Assembly: GCA_963774405.1 (NCBI GenBank)
Contig: CAVZEV010000012.1
Location: forward strand, 62,001 to 126,000
Origin: VRUE01 sp963774405
GTDB lineage: Bacteria > Actinomycetota > Thermoleophilia > Solirubrobacterales > 70-9
Direction: 5' to 3'
DNA: 64,000 nucleotides
The notes beneath the pieces are model-generated. The model had not been told where the DNA came from and searched no databases. It worked only from the letters and a program-made list of their open reading frames with translations. The position numbers and the translations under genes are program-made. Below, in pieces: positions 1 through 8,461 of the stretch (its first letter is position 1; every line of letters begins with the position of its first letter).

Positions 1-2
1 AC

Positions 3-407
3 GCCGAGATCCGCGTCGCCCGGCTCGACGAGCCGCTGGCCAAAGCGGAGACGGTCGACGACGTCGTCGACGTGCTGCTCGCCAGCCTCACCGACCTGAT
101 CGAGAACGAACCGACCTTCTTCCTGCTCCTCTACGAGCTCTTCAGCGCCGGCCGGCGCAACCCCGAGATCCAGCGCGAGGTCGGCCAGCTCTTCGAGCGC
201 ACCCGCTCCCACGTCGCCGAGGTGCTGCGGGCCAAGGAACGCGAGGGCGTGCTGAAGCTCCGCCACGACGCCGAGGAGATCGTCTCCTACCTCTTCGCGA
301 TCGCCGACGGCTTTGCCCTGCAGGCGCTCTCCGACACCGAGCGCGACATCAGCGGTGGCCTCGCCGTCGCCGCGGCCTCGGGCCGCTACCTGCTGGTCTC
401 CGAGTAG
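3..407 (+). CDS. TetR-family regulator, C-terminal part (5' cut by window edge)
   Basis: The frame is open from the window edge, so the N-terminal HTH lies outside. The visible ~134 residues are alpha-helical with the amphipathic pattern of a TetR ligand/dimerisation domain (for example FFLLLYELFSAGRRNPEIQ and EEIVSYLFAIADGFALQAL). That domain type is my inference from helix pattern and context. The gene sits 76 bp upstream of an MMPL exporter in the same direction, the classic arrangement of an efflux pump with its local repressor. A TGGCT-N4-AGCCA palindrome abuts the exporter start, and a similar one lies upstream of the R2-like gene at 5609-5638. Confidence 0.6.
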   Translation, partial: AEIRVARLDEPLAKAETVDDVVDVLLASLTDLIENEPTFFLLLYELFSAGRRNPEIQREVGQLFERTRSHVAEVLRAKEREGVLKLRHDAEEIVSYLFAIADGFALQALSDTERDISGGLAVAAASGRYLLVSE

Positions 408-469
408 CCACCGCGGAAACCGTTTGGAGTGACCGGTCGCACAGACGGGCGCTCGCGCATCCGAAAGGC

Positions 470-483
470 TGGCTGTCCAGCCA
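470..483. promoter_or_regulatory. Candidate TetR operator at the MMPL start
   Basis: TGGCT (470-474) and AGCCA (479-483) form an inverted repeat with a 4-bp spacer, ending at the base before the MMPL ATG at 484. The same TGGCT-N4-AGCCA core lies inside the longer palindrome at 5609-5638, which suggests one TetR protein binds both. The repressor assignment is inferred. Confidence 0.4.
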
Positions 484-2682
484 ATGCGTGACTTCATGGT
501 CAGACTCGCGGGATTCCTGGGGCGCCGACGCCGCTGGGTCCTGGCGGCTTGGATCGTGGTCGTCGCCGTCGCGCTGCCGATCGCCTCGCACCAGACCGAC
601 CATCTGACCGGAGGCGGCTTCGACGTTCCCGGCACGCAGTCGAAGGCGGTCAGCGACTCGCTCCAGCACGACTTCGCCGCCAAGACCGGGGGGATCGCGG
701 TGCTGCTGCAGGCTGAAGACGGCGCCGGGCGCGCTGCTCGCGCGGCAGCGGTCGAGCGGGTGCGCCACGCGGTTGCCGGCCCGGGCCAGGTGACCCTGCC
801 GCCGGCCACGGCCCGTCGCGCCGAGTTCGCGCTGCAGCGGAGCGGGACGGCGATGCTGCCGCTGCACAGCGAACAGTCCTCCGACCGCCAGATCGACTCG
901 GCCGCGAAGCTGCGCGAAGAGCTCGATCCCGGCAGCGCCGTCAACGGCGTCACCACCTATATGGCCGGGCAGCCGACGATCTGGGCCGGGATGCAGGAGC
1001 TCTCGAAGAAGGACCTGGCGAAAGCCGAGGCGGGCGGCTTCCCGATCGTCGCGATCATCCTGCTCGTCGTCTTCGGCTCGCTCGCCGCCGCGGCGCTGCC
1101 GCTGGTGCTCGGCTTCGTCAGCGTGATGGTCACCGGGGCACTGATCTACTTCATCTCGCTGCAGATCGAGACCTCGGTTTTCGTCACCAACATGGCCTCG
1201 ATGATCGGGATCGGCGTGGCGATCGACTACTCACTCTTCATCCTCGCCCGCTACCGCGAGGAGCGCGCCCGCGGCCGCGAGCCGGAGGCGGCGCGGGCCG
1301 AGGCGCTCTCGACCTCTGGCCTGGCGGTGGCTTTCTCCGGCCTCGCGGTGATCGTCTCGCTGGCCGGCCTCTGGATGGTCGACAACCAGGCGCTGCGCTC
1401 GATGGCGCTGGGGGCGATGACCGTGGTCGCGGTCTCGATCCTGACCGCGACGACGCTGCTGCCGGCGCTGATCGCGATGCTCGGCGACCGCGTGCTGCCG
1501 GGCGGGATCGTCGCCAAGGCGCTCGGCTTCTTCAAGCGCGGCGGCGAGCGCCCGGACCGCGAGGCCTTCTGGGTCCGTTGGACCGCCCGGGTGATGGCGC
1601 ATCCGTGGCGGGCGGTGATCGGGGTCTCGGCCGTGCTGCTGACCCTGGCGATCCCGCTGCTCTCGATCCAGACCGGGACCCAGGCGCTGACCCAGTTCCC
1701 GAAGAGCAGCGACGTGCGGGTCGGCAACGAACTCGCCTCCAAGCAGCTCGGCGGTGGCACCGACCCGGTGCTGATGGTGGCCTCCTTCGACAGCGCTGCC
1801 CAGGCTCGCGCGGATCGCGCGGCGATCGCCGGCTTCGCCCGCACGATCGACTCGACCCCCGGCGTCAGCGCCGTGGCGCCTCCCGACTTCTCCGGCTCGA
1901 GCGTCCTGATCCAGGCCACGCCGAGCACGCCCAGCGAGTCCGACGCGACGATCGCCCTGGTCGAACGGCTGCGCGACAGCGTCGTCCCGGCCACCGCGCT
2001 CGCTCACACCGCCAGCGTCGACGTCGGCGGCGAAACCGCCCGCAGCCAGGACGCCCGCGCCCAGATCAGCGGCTCGATGTGGAAGATCGTCCTCTTCGTC
2101 CTCGCGCTCAGCTACCTGGTGCTGATGGTGATGCTGCGCTCGCTGCTCTTGCCGCTGAAGGCGGTGTTGATGAACCTACTCTCGATCGGGGCGGCGTTCG
2201 GCGTGCTCGTCGCGATCTTCCAGTGGGGCTGGTTCGACAGCCTGCTCGGCTTCGAGAACCAGGGTGCGCTCGACACGATCAACGTGCCGCTGATCTTCGC
2301 CATCGTCTTCGGCCTCTCGATGGACTACGAGGTCTTCCTGATGTCGCGCATCCGCGAGCACTACCTCGAGCACGGCGACAACGAACGGGCCGTCGCCGAA
2401 GGCCTCTCGACCAGCGCCCGCACGATCTCCTCCGCGGCGCTGATAATGACCTGCGTCTTCGCCGTCTTCGTCCTCACCGGCGTGCCCTCGATCAAGGAGC
2501 TCGGCCTCGGCTGCGCCGTCGCGATCGCCCTCGACGCGACCCTGGTCCGCCTGATCCTGGTCCCTGCCGCGATGAAGCTGCTCGGCGCCTGGAACTGGTG
2601 GATGCCCTCCTGGCTGGACCGGGCGCTTCCGGATCTGAGCTTCGAGAACGGCACGGCCGAGCCCGAGCCCGCCGAGGCCTGA
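484..2682 (+). CDS. MMPL-family RND transporter
   Basis: This 732-residue integral membrane protein has the MMPL/HpnN layout. There is one N-terminal TM helix (about residues 18-35), a soluble domain, a five-to-six helix bundle (about 185-340), then a second soluble loop and second helix bundle (about 535-710). The signature GIGVAIDYSLFILARYREE in the first bundle and the matching IVFGLSMDYEVFLMSRIREH in the second carry the conserved Asp-Tyr pairs of the proton-relay region. Members export lipids or lipophilic compounds with the proton motive force. Substrate cannot be read from sequence. ATG 484 follows the operator-like palindrome directly; ATG 496 is an alternative start. Confidence 0.88.
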   Translation: MRDFMVRLAGFLGRRRRWVLAAWIVVVAVALPIASHQTDHLTGGGFDVPGTQSKAVSDSLQHDFAAKTGGIAVLLQAEDGAGRAARAAAVERVRHAVAGPGQVTLPPATARRAEFALQRSGTAMLPLHSEQSSDRQIDSAAKLREELDPGSAVNGVTTYMAGQPTIWAGMQELSKKDLAKAEAGGFPIVAIILLVVFGSLAAAALPLVLGFVSVMVTGALIYFISLQIETSVFVTNMASMIGIGVAIDYSLFILARYREERARGREPEAARAEALSTSGLAVAFSGLAVIVSLAGLWMVDNQALRSMALGAMTVVAVSILTATTLLPALIAMLGDRVLPGGIVAKALGFFKRGGERPDREAFWVRWTARVMAHPWRAVIGVSAVLLTLAIPLLSIQTGTQALTQFPKSSDVRVGNELASKQLGGGTDPVLMVASFDSAAQARADRAAIAGFARTIDSTPGVSAVAPPDFSGSSVLIQATPSTPSESDATIALVERLRDSVVPATALAHTASVDVGGETARSQDARAQISGSMWKIVLFVLALSYLVLMVMLRSLLLPLKAVLMNLLSIGAAFGVLVAIFQWGWFDSLLGFENQGALDTINVPLIFAIVFGLSMDYEVFLMSRIREHYLEHGDNERAVAEGLSTSARTISSAALIMTCVFAVFVLTGVPSIKELGLGCAVAIALDATLVRLILVPAAMKLLGAWNWWMPSWLDRALPDLSFENGTAEPEPAEA

Positions 2683-2695
2683 GCGGCACCCCTAC

Positions 2696-2740
2696 TCCGG
2701 TGCGCCTTTTACACCCCCTGGGTGCATAAAGCGCACCGGA
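2696..2740. repeat. Palindromic repeat, family 1, copy 1
   Basis: Arms TCCGGTGCGC (2696-2705) and GCGCACCGGA (2731-2740) are perfectly complementary. The interior follows the family plan CTTT...CCC...GGG...ATAAA. The copy lies between the MMPL stop and the amidase promoter. It is one of six copies in the window, all in the same orientation. Confidence 0.9.
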
Positions 2741-2751
2741 ACGAGCGGGAA

Positions 2752-2757
2752 TAGGCT
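2752..2757 (+). promoter_or_regulatory. -10 element of the amidase gene (leaderless spacing)
   Basis: TAGGCT lies 7 bp before the amidase ATG, so transcription would begin at or next to the start codon. No Shine-Dalgarno sequence is present. The same arrangement recurs at many genes here. Confidence 0.45.
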
Positions 2758-2764
2758 GGCCGCT

Positions 2765-4174
2765 ATGAGTGACGATCTCGCTTTTGTCGGCGCGGCCAGA
2801 CAGGCCGAGATGGTGCGGGCCGGCGAGGTCTCGCCGAAGGAGCTGGTGCAGCTCTACCTCGACCGGATCGCGCGGATCGATCCCCAGCTGAACTCCTTCC
2901 GCAAGGTCTTCGCCGAGAAGGCGCTGCTCGAAGCCGCGCAGGCGGAAGCGCGGCTGAAGGCGGGGGAGGAGCGGCCGCTGCTGGGGGTGCCGATCGCGGT
3001 CAAGGACGAAGTCGACGTCGCCGGCGAGGTCAACACCCACGGCACCGACGCCTTCACCGAGCCGGCGCGGGAGGACTCGGAGATGGTGCGGCGGCTGCGC
3101 GAGGCGGGCGCGATCGTGATCGGCCTGACCCTGCTGCCCGAGATGGCGATTTGCGGCTTCACCGAGTCCGCCACCTACGGCGTCACCCGTAACCCTTGGA
3201 ATCCGCAGCGCACGCCCGCCGGCTCCAGCGGCGGTTCGGGCGCGGCGGTCGCGGCCGGCCTGGTCCCAATCGCCTCGGCGGGTGACGGTGCCGGCTCGAT
3301 CCGCCTGCCCGCCGCCTCATGCGGTCTCTTTGGCCTCAAGCCTTCGCGCGGACGCGTCTCGCTGGCGCCCGAGCAGGAAGGCTGGGGTGGGCTCGCCGTG
3401 CTCGGCTGTCTCAGCCGCAACGTGCTGGATACGGCGCTCTGGCTCGATGTGATCTCCGGTGGTTCGAGCGAGCCCGAGGCGCCACCGCCGCCCGAGCGCC
3501 CCTTCGTCGAGGCGGCGAAGACGCCGCCCGGCAAGCTGCGCGTCGCCTACTCGACCTTGGCGCCGCGCGCCGTTGCGCCGCCGACCGTCGACCAGGTGGT
3601 CAAGGACGCTGTCGCCGATGCCGCCGAGTTGCTCGGCTCGCTCGGGCACGAGGTCACTCAGCGCGATCCCGACTGGGGCATGATCGGCAACAACATCACC
3701 GCTCGCTTCCTTGGCGGGGTCGCCGAGACGGTGCGCGGAGTGCCGCATCCCGAGCGATTGGAACGGCGAACCCGTGGCTTTGGCAGGCTCGGCAGCACCC
3801 TCCCCAGGGGGCTTTACGAGAAGGCGCGGACCAGCGGTCGCGCCGCCGACATCGCGCGGATCAACGCGATCTTCAACTCGGTCGATGTCCTGGTCACCCC
3901 GGTGATGGGCGGCACGGCGCTGCCGATCCGCCGCTGGCAGGGCCAGGGCGCCCTGCGCACCGTGCTCGGCATGAGCCGCTTCTACCCTTACTGCGTCCCC
4001 TGGAACCACCTCGGCAACCCAGCAATGTCGGTGCCGATGGGCTTCGCCGCCGACGGCATGCCCCTCGCCGTCCAGATCATCGGCCGCCCCGGCGAGGAGG
4101 CGACCCTGCTCTCCCTCGCCGCCCAGATCGAGGCCGAGCGCCCCTGGGCGGATATCCGCCCGCTCATTGCTTGA
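2765..4174 (+). CDS. Amidase (amidase-signature family)
   Basis: The 469-residue protein hydrolyses a carbon-nitrogen amide bond by the Ser-cisSer-Lys mechanism. The catalytic lysine is in the PIAVKDEVDVAG segment (about residue 80). The glycine/serine-rich signature TPAGSSGGSGAAVAAG lies around residues 148-163, followed by GDGAGSIRLPAASCGLFGLK, which includes the nucleophile region. Length matches the GatA/6-aminohexanoate-hydrolase family, but there is no GatB or GatC nearby and gatA is normally in an operon, so a catabolic amidase is more likely. It converges on the R2-like gene across a strong hairpin. Confidence 0.88.
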   Translation: MSDDLAFVGAARQAEMVRAGEVSPKELVQLYLDRIARIDPQLNSFRKVFAEKALLEAAQAEARLKAGEERPLLGVPIAVKDEVDVAGEVNTHGTDAFTEPAREDSEMVRRLREAGAIVIGLTLLPEMAICGFTESATYGVTRNPWNPQRTPAGSSGGSGAAVAAGLVPIASAGDGAGSIRLPAASCGLFGLKPSRGRVSLAPEQEGWGGLAVLGCLSRNVLDTALWLDVISGGSSEPEAPPPPERPFVEAAKTPPGKLRVAYSTLAPRAVAPPTVDQVVKDAVADAAELLGSLGHEVTQRDPDWGMIGNNITARFLGGVAETVRGVPHPERLERRTRGFGRLGSTLPRGLYEKARTSGRAADIARINAIFNSVDVLVTPVMGGTALPIRRWQGQGALRTVLGMSRFYPYCVPWNHLGNPAMSVPMGFAADGMPLAVQIIGRPGEEATLLSLAAQIEAERPWADIRPLIA

Positions 4175-4203
4175 AGCTGGTTCGGAGGCCGTGTGGGCGG
4201 TGG

Positions 4204-4268
4204 AGGTCGGCGGGAGGGGTCCGCCGGACACTCCCCGCTTTTGTCCGGCGGACCCCTCCCGCCGACCT
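4204..4268. terminator. Perfect 27-bp-arm hairpin between convergent genes
   Basis: Positions 4204-4230 and 4242-4268 are exact reverse complements with an 11-bp loop (4231-4241) rich in C and T. It sits between the stops of the amidase (4174) and the minus-strand R2-like gene (4283), where a bidirectional terminator is expected. There is no flanking T-tract beyond the loop, and the arm length exceeds that of ordinary terminators, so a mobile palindrome is the alternative. Confidence 0.6.
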
Positions 4269-4282
4269 TCGGTGTGCTCCGT

Positions 4283-5568
4283 CTACCTGAACACCCTGCG
4301 CATCCGCGCGATCTCGCGGATCGAGCCGCGGGGGCGGACGCGGCGGGTGAGGATCATCTTGATCGGGCTCGCGTCGGGCTTGCTCATGCCAACGAAGTCC
4401 TTCCAGCTCGCCTCCAGCGTCACGGTCGGGTTGGGGGCTTCGCCCGGTTCCGCTCGGGTCGAGCCGTTGTCGACGACGACGTGCCAGGGCTCGGCGTCGG
4501 TGAAGCGCCACTGGTAGACGAGCGGCGAGCCGTTGGCGGCGCTGGAATCCGCGGCGCGCTTGACCACGTCGAAGTAGATCCGCTGCGTCTCAGGGGTCGC
4601 TTCGGGGGTCAGGTCGGGGGGGCCGAGGATGCCCGCTTCCATCAGCTTGACCTGGTTCTTGGCGACGTCCTCGGGCGAGGCCTCGGGGTCGAAAGGGAAG
4701 ACGCCGGGGGGCATCTCCTCGGTCGGGTAGCCGATCGTGCGCCAGCGCTGGCGGATCAGTTTGAGGCCGAAGGCGAAGATGTCCTCGAGCGTGAAGCCGT
4801 AGCACTCGGTGTAGGAGCGGTCGAAGTTGGGCGGGTAGAAGACCGCCGGTCCGTAGGGCAGCACCTCGCGCAGCAGCTCGGTCACGGCGGCGCGGTTCTC
4901 CTCCCAGCCGGGCGCCCCTTCCCTGAGCAGCTCAGAGAGCACCTTGACGCCGAAGCCGATGTGGCGCTGCTCGTCGCGCGAGACGTTGGCGATGCCCTCG
5001 CTGAAGCCGGGCATCGTTTCCTCGGAGGCGAAGAAGTCCTCGATGAAGTGCTGGCCGGGCTGGGCCAGCGAGCCCTCGACGATCAGGTGGTAGAGGGTGA
5101 TCGCCTGCGCGTACTTGGGCAGCGAGCGGTCCTTGGTCAGTTCCTCGGCCATCAGGTCGAGCCGGTCGAAGATGCCGCGGTAGCCCCAGTTGAGCTGGGG
5201 CAGGGTGGAGGAGAGCGTCTGCTCGATCGTCTCGCCGCCGACGCCGATCACCTCCTTGAAGAAGCGGTGGAAGAAGATCGAGTGGCGCACCTCGTCGACC
5301 TGCTGGGTGGCGAGGAAGTAGGACTGCTCCTCGGTCGGCGCGGCGGTTACGTAGGGGGAGAGGGTGTCAGCGACGCGATCCTCGCCGTAGAAGAACATCG
5401 AGTAGATCCACATCGCCGAGCGCCGCTGAACGTCGGAGAGCGCTTCCCAGCCGGCTTTGTCCTTGGAGAAGTCGAGGTCATAGGCGCTCCAGTTGCCGTG
5501 CTCCCAGCGCGTGTAGACTGGCCCTCGTAGGTGACGTTGTCCATCAGGCTCTGCGATGCGACGCTCAT
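4283..5568 (-). CDS. R2-like diiron protein fused to an SCP2-type C-terminal domain (one frameshift near 5516)
   Basis: From ATG 5568 the protein begins MSVASQSLMDNVTYEG. A one-base loss near 5516 then shifts the frame, after which YTRWEHGNWSAYDLDF leads into a continuous 376-codon stretch. Ferritin-like iron ligands are visible as two carboxylate/EXXH sets: EEQSYFLATQQVDEVRHS and, about 100 residues later, the VSRDEQRHIGFG helix. This is the ribonucleotide-reductase-R2/R2lox-like fold; substrate oxidation or oxygen chemistry is expected. The last ~120 residues, with WHVVVDNGSTRAEPGEAPNP and DFVGMSKPD, look like a sterol-carrier (SCP2) domain, suggesting a lipid or acyl substrate. Frameshift cause is unknown (error or decay). 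A perfect 30-bp palindrome upstream suggests repressor control. Confidence 0.72.
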
Positions 5569-5608
5569 CTCTCTCCTTTGGTCCGCGCGAGTGCTGGCCG
5601 CAGGTTAG

Positions 5609-5638
5609 CGCGCAACTGGCTGGTCAGCCAGTTGCGCG
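5609..5638. promoter_or_regulatory. Perfect palindromic operator upstream of the R2-like gene
   Basis: CGCGCAACTGGCTG (5609-5622) and its exact complement (5625-5638) are separated by two bases, 41 bp upstream of the R2-like start. It contains TGGCT-N4-AGCCA, also seen at 470-483. The size and symmetry fit a TetR- or FadR-type dimer site. Confidence 0.55.
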
Positions 5639-5663
5639 AGTGTGATTTCGTCACGGAGCCCGA

Positions 5664-5715
5664 CGCAGGCTGATCGATTGACCACCCCATGGCGGGGTCA
5701 ATCGATCAGCCTGCG
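5664..5715. repeat. Palindromic repeat, family 2, copy A (contains DUF559 stop codon)
   Basis: Twenty-base perfect arms (5664-5683 and 5696-5715; inner part TGATCGATTGACC) flank the 12-bp centre ACCCCATGGCGG. The stop codon of the neighbouring minus-strand DUF559 gene (5706-5708) lies inside the right arm. The centre matches that of family 1 although the arms differ. Confidence 0.85.
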
Positions 5716-6478
5716 TTCAAGCGGGCACGGTTGCGTCCTGCCGTCTTGCGCAGGATGCGTTGGACGTAGTTGGCATCGAAGGCGATCTGCCAGTGGGAGA
5801 AGCGCAGGGGACGAAGGCCCGATGCGGTGTGGGCCTGGTCGCGTTCGAGGGCGCGTCGCTGTTGCAGTGGAGTTCGGTGATAGCGCAGGCCGTCGGCCTC
5901 GACGACGATGCCCAGCTCGGGCCAGAAGAAGTCGACTTCGTACCCATTCACCCAGGCTTTCGTCTCCGGCGCCGGCAGCCTGGCGGCGTCGGCGCGCCGA
6001 CGCATCACCTGCTCCAGATCGGAGTCGCTCAGGCGGAAGGTGAGCGGGTCGAGCAGCTTGCGCAGCGGCGCGAGTCCCGGTTGGTCGCGGCATCGGATGA
6101 GCGTCTCGCGCAGATCGTCCACTTTCACCCGGTCGAGCTTGTCGGCCTCGTTAACGGCGCGCTCGAGCCGGCGCGGCGTCAGCTCGGTGGCCTCGTCGAT
6201 CAGGGTCAGCACGGGGGAGGTGACGGGAATGCGTTCGTGGGTCGTCACGTCCTCTGGCCGCAGGACCGCACGCCGGTGGACCCTGATCGCCGGCCGCCGC
6301 CGCGGCGAGCCTGCCGGTATCGATATATCGATAAGGCCGCCCCGCTCGCTCCCGAATTCCCAAAGTGCGGCGGCGCTGCCGTGGCTGAGTACCGCAGAGG
6401 TGCCGCAGGCGAGCGTTGCGGCCATCCAGCATCCGAGCTGTCCCAGGCCACCGTCTCTTGATCGATTGACCCCGTCAT
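5706..6478 (-). pseudogene. Truncated DUF559 endonuclease-like protein bounded by palindromes
   Basis: The main open frame (from 6425) matches the intact DUF559 gene at 41365-42294 from about its residue 70 onward. Shared landmarks are MAATLACG/MLAATLACESG, LSHGSAA, and the C-terminal nuclease motif YEVDFFWP...VVEADGLRYH. An ATG at 6478, inside the flanking palindrome, opens with MTGSIDQ but runs into the body out of frame after ~18 codons. About 50 codons of the AbiEi-like N-terminal region are missing. I read this as an internally deleted copy of a palindrome-bounded gene. The Vsr/PD-(D/E)XK-like acidic residues are intact, so a shorter product from ATG 6425 is conceivable. Confidence 0.65.
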
Positions 6479-6496
6479 AGGGTGGTCAATCGATCA
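6459..6496. repeat. Palindromic repeat, family 2, copy B (contains candidate ATG)
   Basis: TGATCGATTGACC (6459-6471) and GGTCAATCGATCA (6484-6496) are the same arms as copy A, around the centre CCGTCATAGGGT. On the minus strand the centre reads CCCTATGACGGGG and supplies the ATG at 6478 of the DUF559 frame. The right-hand flank (GGCTGCG) resembles that of copy A. Confidence 0.85.
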
Positions 6497-6541
6497 GGCT
6501 GCGATTCTCGTCCCCCCGTGGGGTCGGCTCGTGCGCTTGGG

Positions 6542-8075
6542 TTAGGCGGGGGTGTCGATCTCGCGCTTGAGGATCTTGCCGGTCGGGCCCTTGGGGAGGT
6601 CGTCGAGGAACCAGACCAGGCGCGGGTACTTGTAGGCGGCGATGCGCTCCTTGACGTAGGCGCTTACCTCCTCTGGCGCCAGCTCCTCGCCCTCATGGAG
6701 GACGACAGCGGCGCCGATCTCCTCGCCCCACTCGTCGTGGGGGACGCCGACGACGGCCGCTTCGCGGATCTTCGGGTGCTCGAAGAGGACCTCCTCGACC
6801 TCGCGCGGGTAGACGTTGTAGCCGCCGCGGATGATCATGTCCTTCTTGCGGTCGACGATGTAGAAGCAGCCGTCCTCGTCTATGCGGGCCATGTCGCCGC
6901 TGTGGAACCAGCCGCCTCGCATCGCCTCCGCGGTCGCCTCGGGCCGTTCCCAGTAGCCCTTCATGATGTTGTGGCCGCGGATCACGACCTCGCCGACCTC
7001 TCCCTGGGAGACCTCCTCGTCGTTCTCGTCGACGAGCTTCATCTCGACCCCTTCGATCGGGGTGCCGATCGAGCCCGCCTTGCGGTCTTTGTCGGGGTGG
7101 TTGGAGCAGGCAACCGGCGAGGTCTCCGAGAGGCCGTAGCCCTCGAGCACGATGGCGCCGAAGGCGTCTTCGAAGCCGCGCAGGGCCTCGACCGGCATCG
7201 AGGCGCCGCCGGTGATGCAGGTGCGCAGCGCCGAGGTGTCGTAGCTCTCGCGCTCGGGGTGGTGCAGCAGCGCCCCGTACATCGTCGGCACGCCGTAGAA
7301 GTGGGTGACGCCGTCGCGCTGCATCGTCGCCAGCGCCTCGCCGGGGTCGAACTTGGGCACCAGGGTGAGGCAGGCGCCGACCATCAGCGAGGCGTTCATG
7401 CCGACCGTCTGGCCGAAGGAGTGGAAGAGGGGGAGGGCGCCGAGGACGACGTCGCCGGCGGCGATCTCGCAGGTGGTGCGGCTGGAGACATCGGCGTTGC
7501 GGAAGAGGTTGAGGTGGGTGAGCTCGGCGCCCTTGGGCTTGCCGGTCGTCCCCGACGTGTAGAGGATCACCGCGGTGTCGTCCTCAGCGGTATCGACCAA
7601 ACCCGTTCCGGTGCGCTTCCCCCTCGGGGGATAAGGCGCACCGGAAGCGGCGGGCTCGTTCGGCGAGCAGGGCGGCGAAGCTCGCCGGCTCGACCTCGAT
7701 CAGCTCGGCCCCGGCGTCGCCGGCGCCCTGGCGCGCCTCCTCGGCGAAGCCGTGCCAGGCGAGCAGCAGCTTGGCGCCGGAGTCCTCCAGGTAGAAGGCG
7801 ATCTCGCGCCGCTTCAGCAGCACGTTCATCGGCACGACCACGGCACCGGCCCGCAGCACGCCGTAGTAGGCGACCGGGAACTCGGGGACGTTGGGCAGCA
7901 TCACGCCGACCCGGTCGCCGGGGCCGACGCCCTTCGCGCCGAGCAGGGTCGCCAGGCGAGCGCTGCGCTCGTCGAGCTCGCCGTAGCTCAGCTCGGCGTC
8001 GCCGAGCCGGATCGCCGGGCTCTCGGGCGAGCGCTCGGCGCTCTCGGTCAGCAGCGACGCGAGGTTCAGCCCCAT
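6542..8075 (-). pseudogene. Long-chain acyl-CoA synthetase interrupted by a palindromic repeat
   Basis: The 5' part (8075 down to ~7650) encodes the N-terminal half of an ANL-superfamily ligase, including MLPNVPEFPVAYYGVLRAGA. The 3' part (from ~7600) resumes in another frame with VDTAEDDTAVILYTSGTTGK, the AMP-binding P-loop, then GYGLSETSP, GWFHSGDMARIDEDG and the C-terminal lysine in PTGKILKRE. Between the halves lies family-1 palindrome copy 2 (7606-7646). Removing about 40 or 43 bp there restores one frame of ~497 codons, the usual family length. The gene follows an ABM-type protein by 6 bp, so it is in an operon. As drawn it would not give a full-length enzyme. Confidence 0.82.
7606..7646. 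repeat. Palindromic repeat, family 1, copy 2 (inside a coding region)
   Basis: Arms TTCCGGTGCGC (7606-7616) and GCGCACCGGAA (7636-7646) match the family exactly. The centre is 6 bp shorter than in the other five copies. It lies between the N- and C-terminal halves of an acyl-CoA synthetase. No clear target duplication is visible. Confidence 0.9.
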
Positions 8076-8081
8076 CGCCGC

Positions 8082-8369
8082 CTACGGCTTGAGGATGTGG
8101 TGGACGGGAAACTCCTTGATGTCGGGCGGGCCCTGCGGCGCCCGGTCGCCGAGCTCCCCGATCGCCGGCACCAGCCGTGAGCCCTGGAAGCGGTCGAAGT
8201 GATCGCGCGACTCCCAGAAGTCGATGATCCCCCAGCCGCCCTCGATCGGCCCGGCCGAGTGGAAGATCAGGCCCTCCGGCGGGTCGTTGTCGATGTCCAT
8301 GTGGCCGTGCACCGCCTCGTACTGCTCCTGCGTGCCACCCGCGAACTTCAACCGCAATCCGATCGCCAT
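8082..8369 (-). CDS. Antibiotic-biosynthesis-monooxygenase-like (dimeric alpha-beta barrel) protein
   Basis: The 95-residue protein has the compact beta-alpha-beta layout of ABM/EthD-type dimeric barrels, with a central GWGIIDFWESRDHFDRF helix-strand segment. Such proteins are small monooxygenases or binding proteins; no heme or catalytic residue can be assigned here. A near-perfect Shine-Dalgarno (AAGGAGG, complement at 8375-8381) lies 5 nt before the ATG, one of the few strong ribosome sites in the window. It leads the acyl-CoA synthetase gene, 6 bp away. Confidence 0.6.
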   Translation of the reverse strand: MAIGLRLKFAGGTQEQYEAVHGHMDIDNDPPEGLIFHSAGPIEGGWGIIDFWESRDHFDRFQGSRLVPAIGELGDRAPQGPPDIKEFPVHHILKP

Positions 8370-8448
8370 TGCTTCCTCCTTGTTGGAACCCTGAGTACCG
8401 ATGCGAGCATAGCCCGGTGTGGAAGAGGGAGCGGCATTTTGGTCTGGA

Positions 8449-8454
8449 TATGCT
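8449..8454 (+). promoter_or_regulatory. -10 element TATGCT before the PRC-barrel gene
   Basis: TATGCT lies 7 bp before ATG 8462, giving leaderless spacing. This is why ATG 8462 is preferred over ATG 8450, which overlaps the hexamer. Confidence 0.4.
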
Positions 8455-8461
8455 CATCTCG

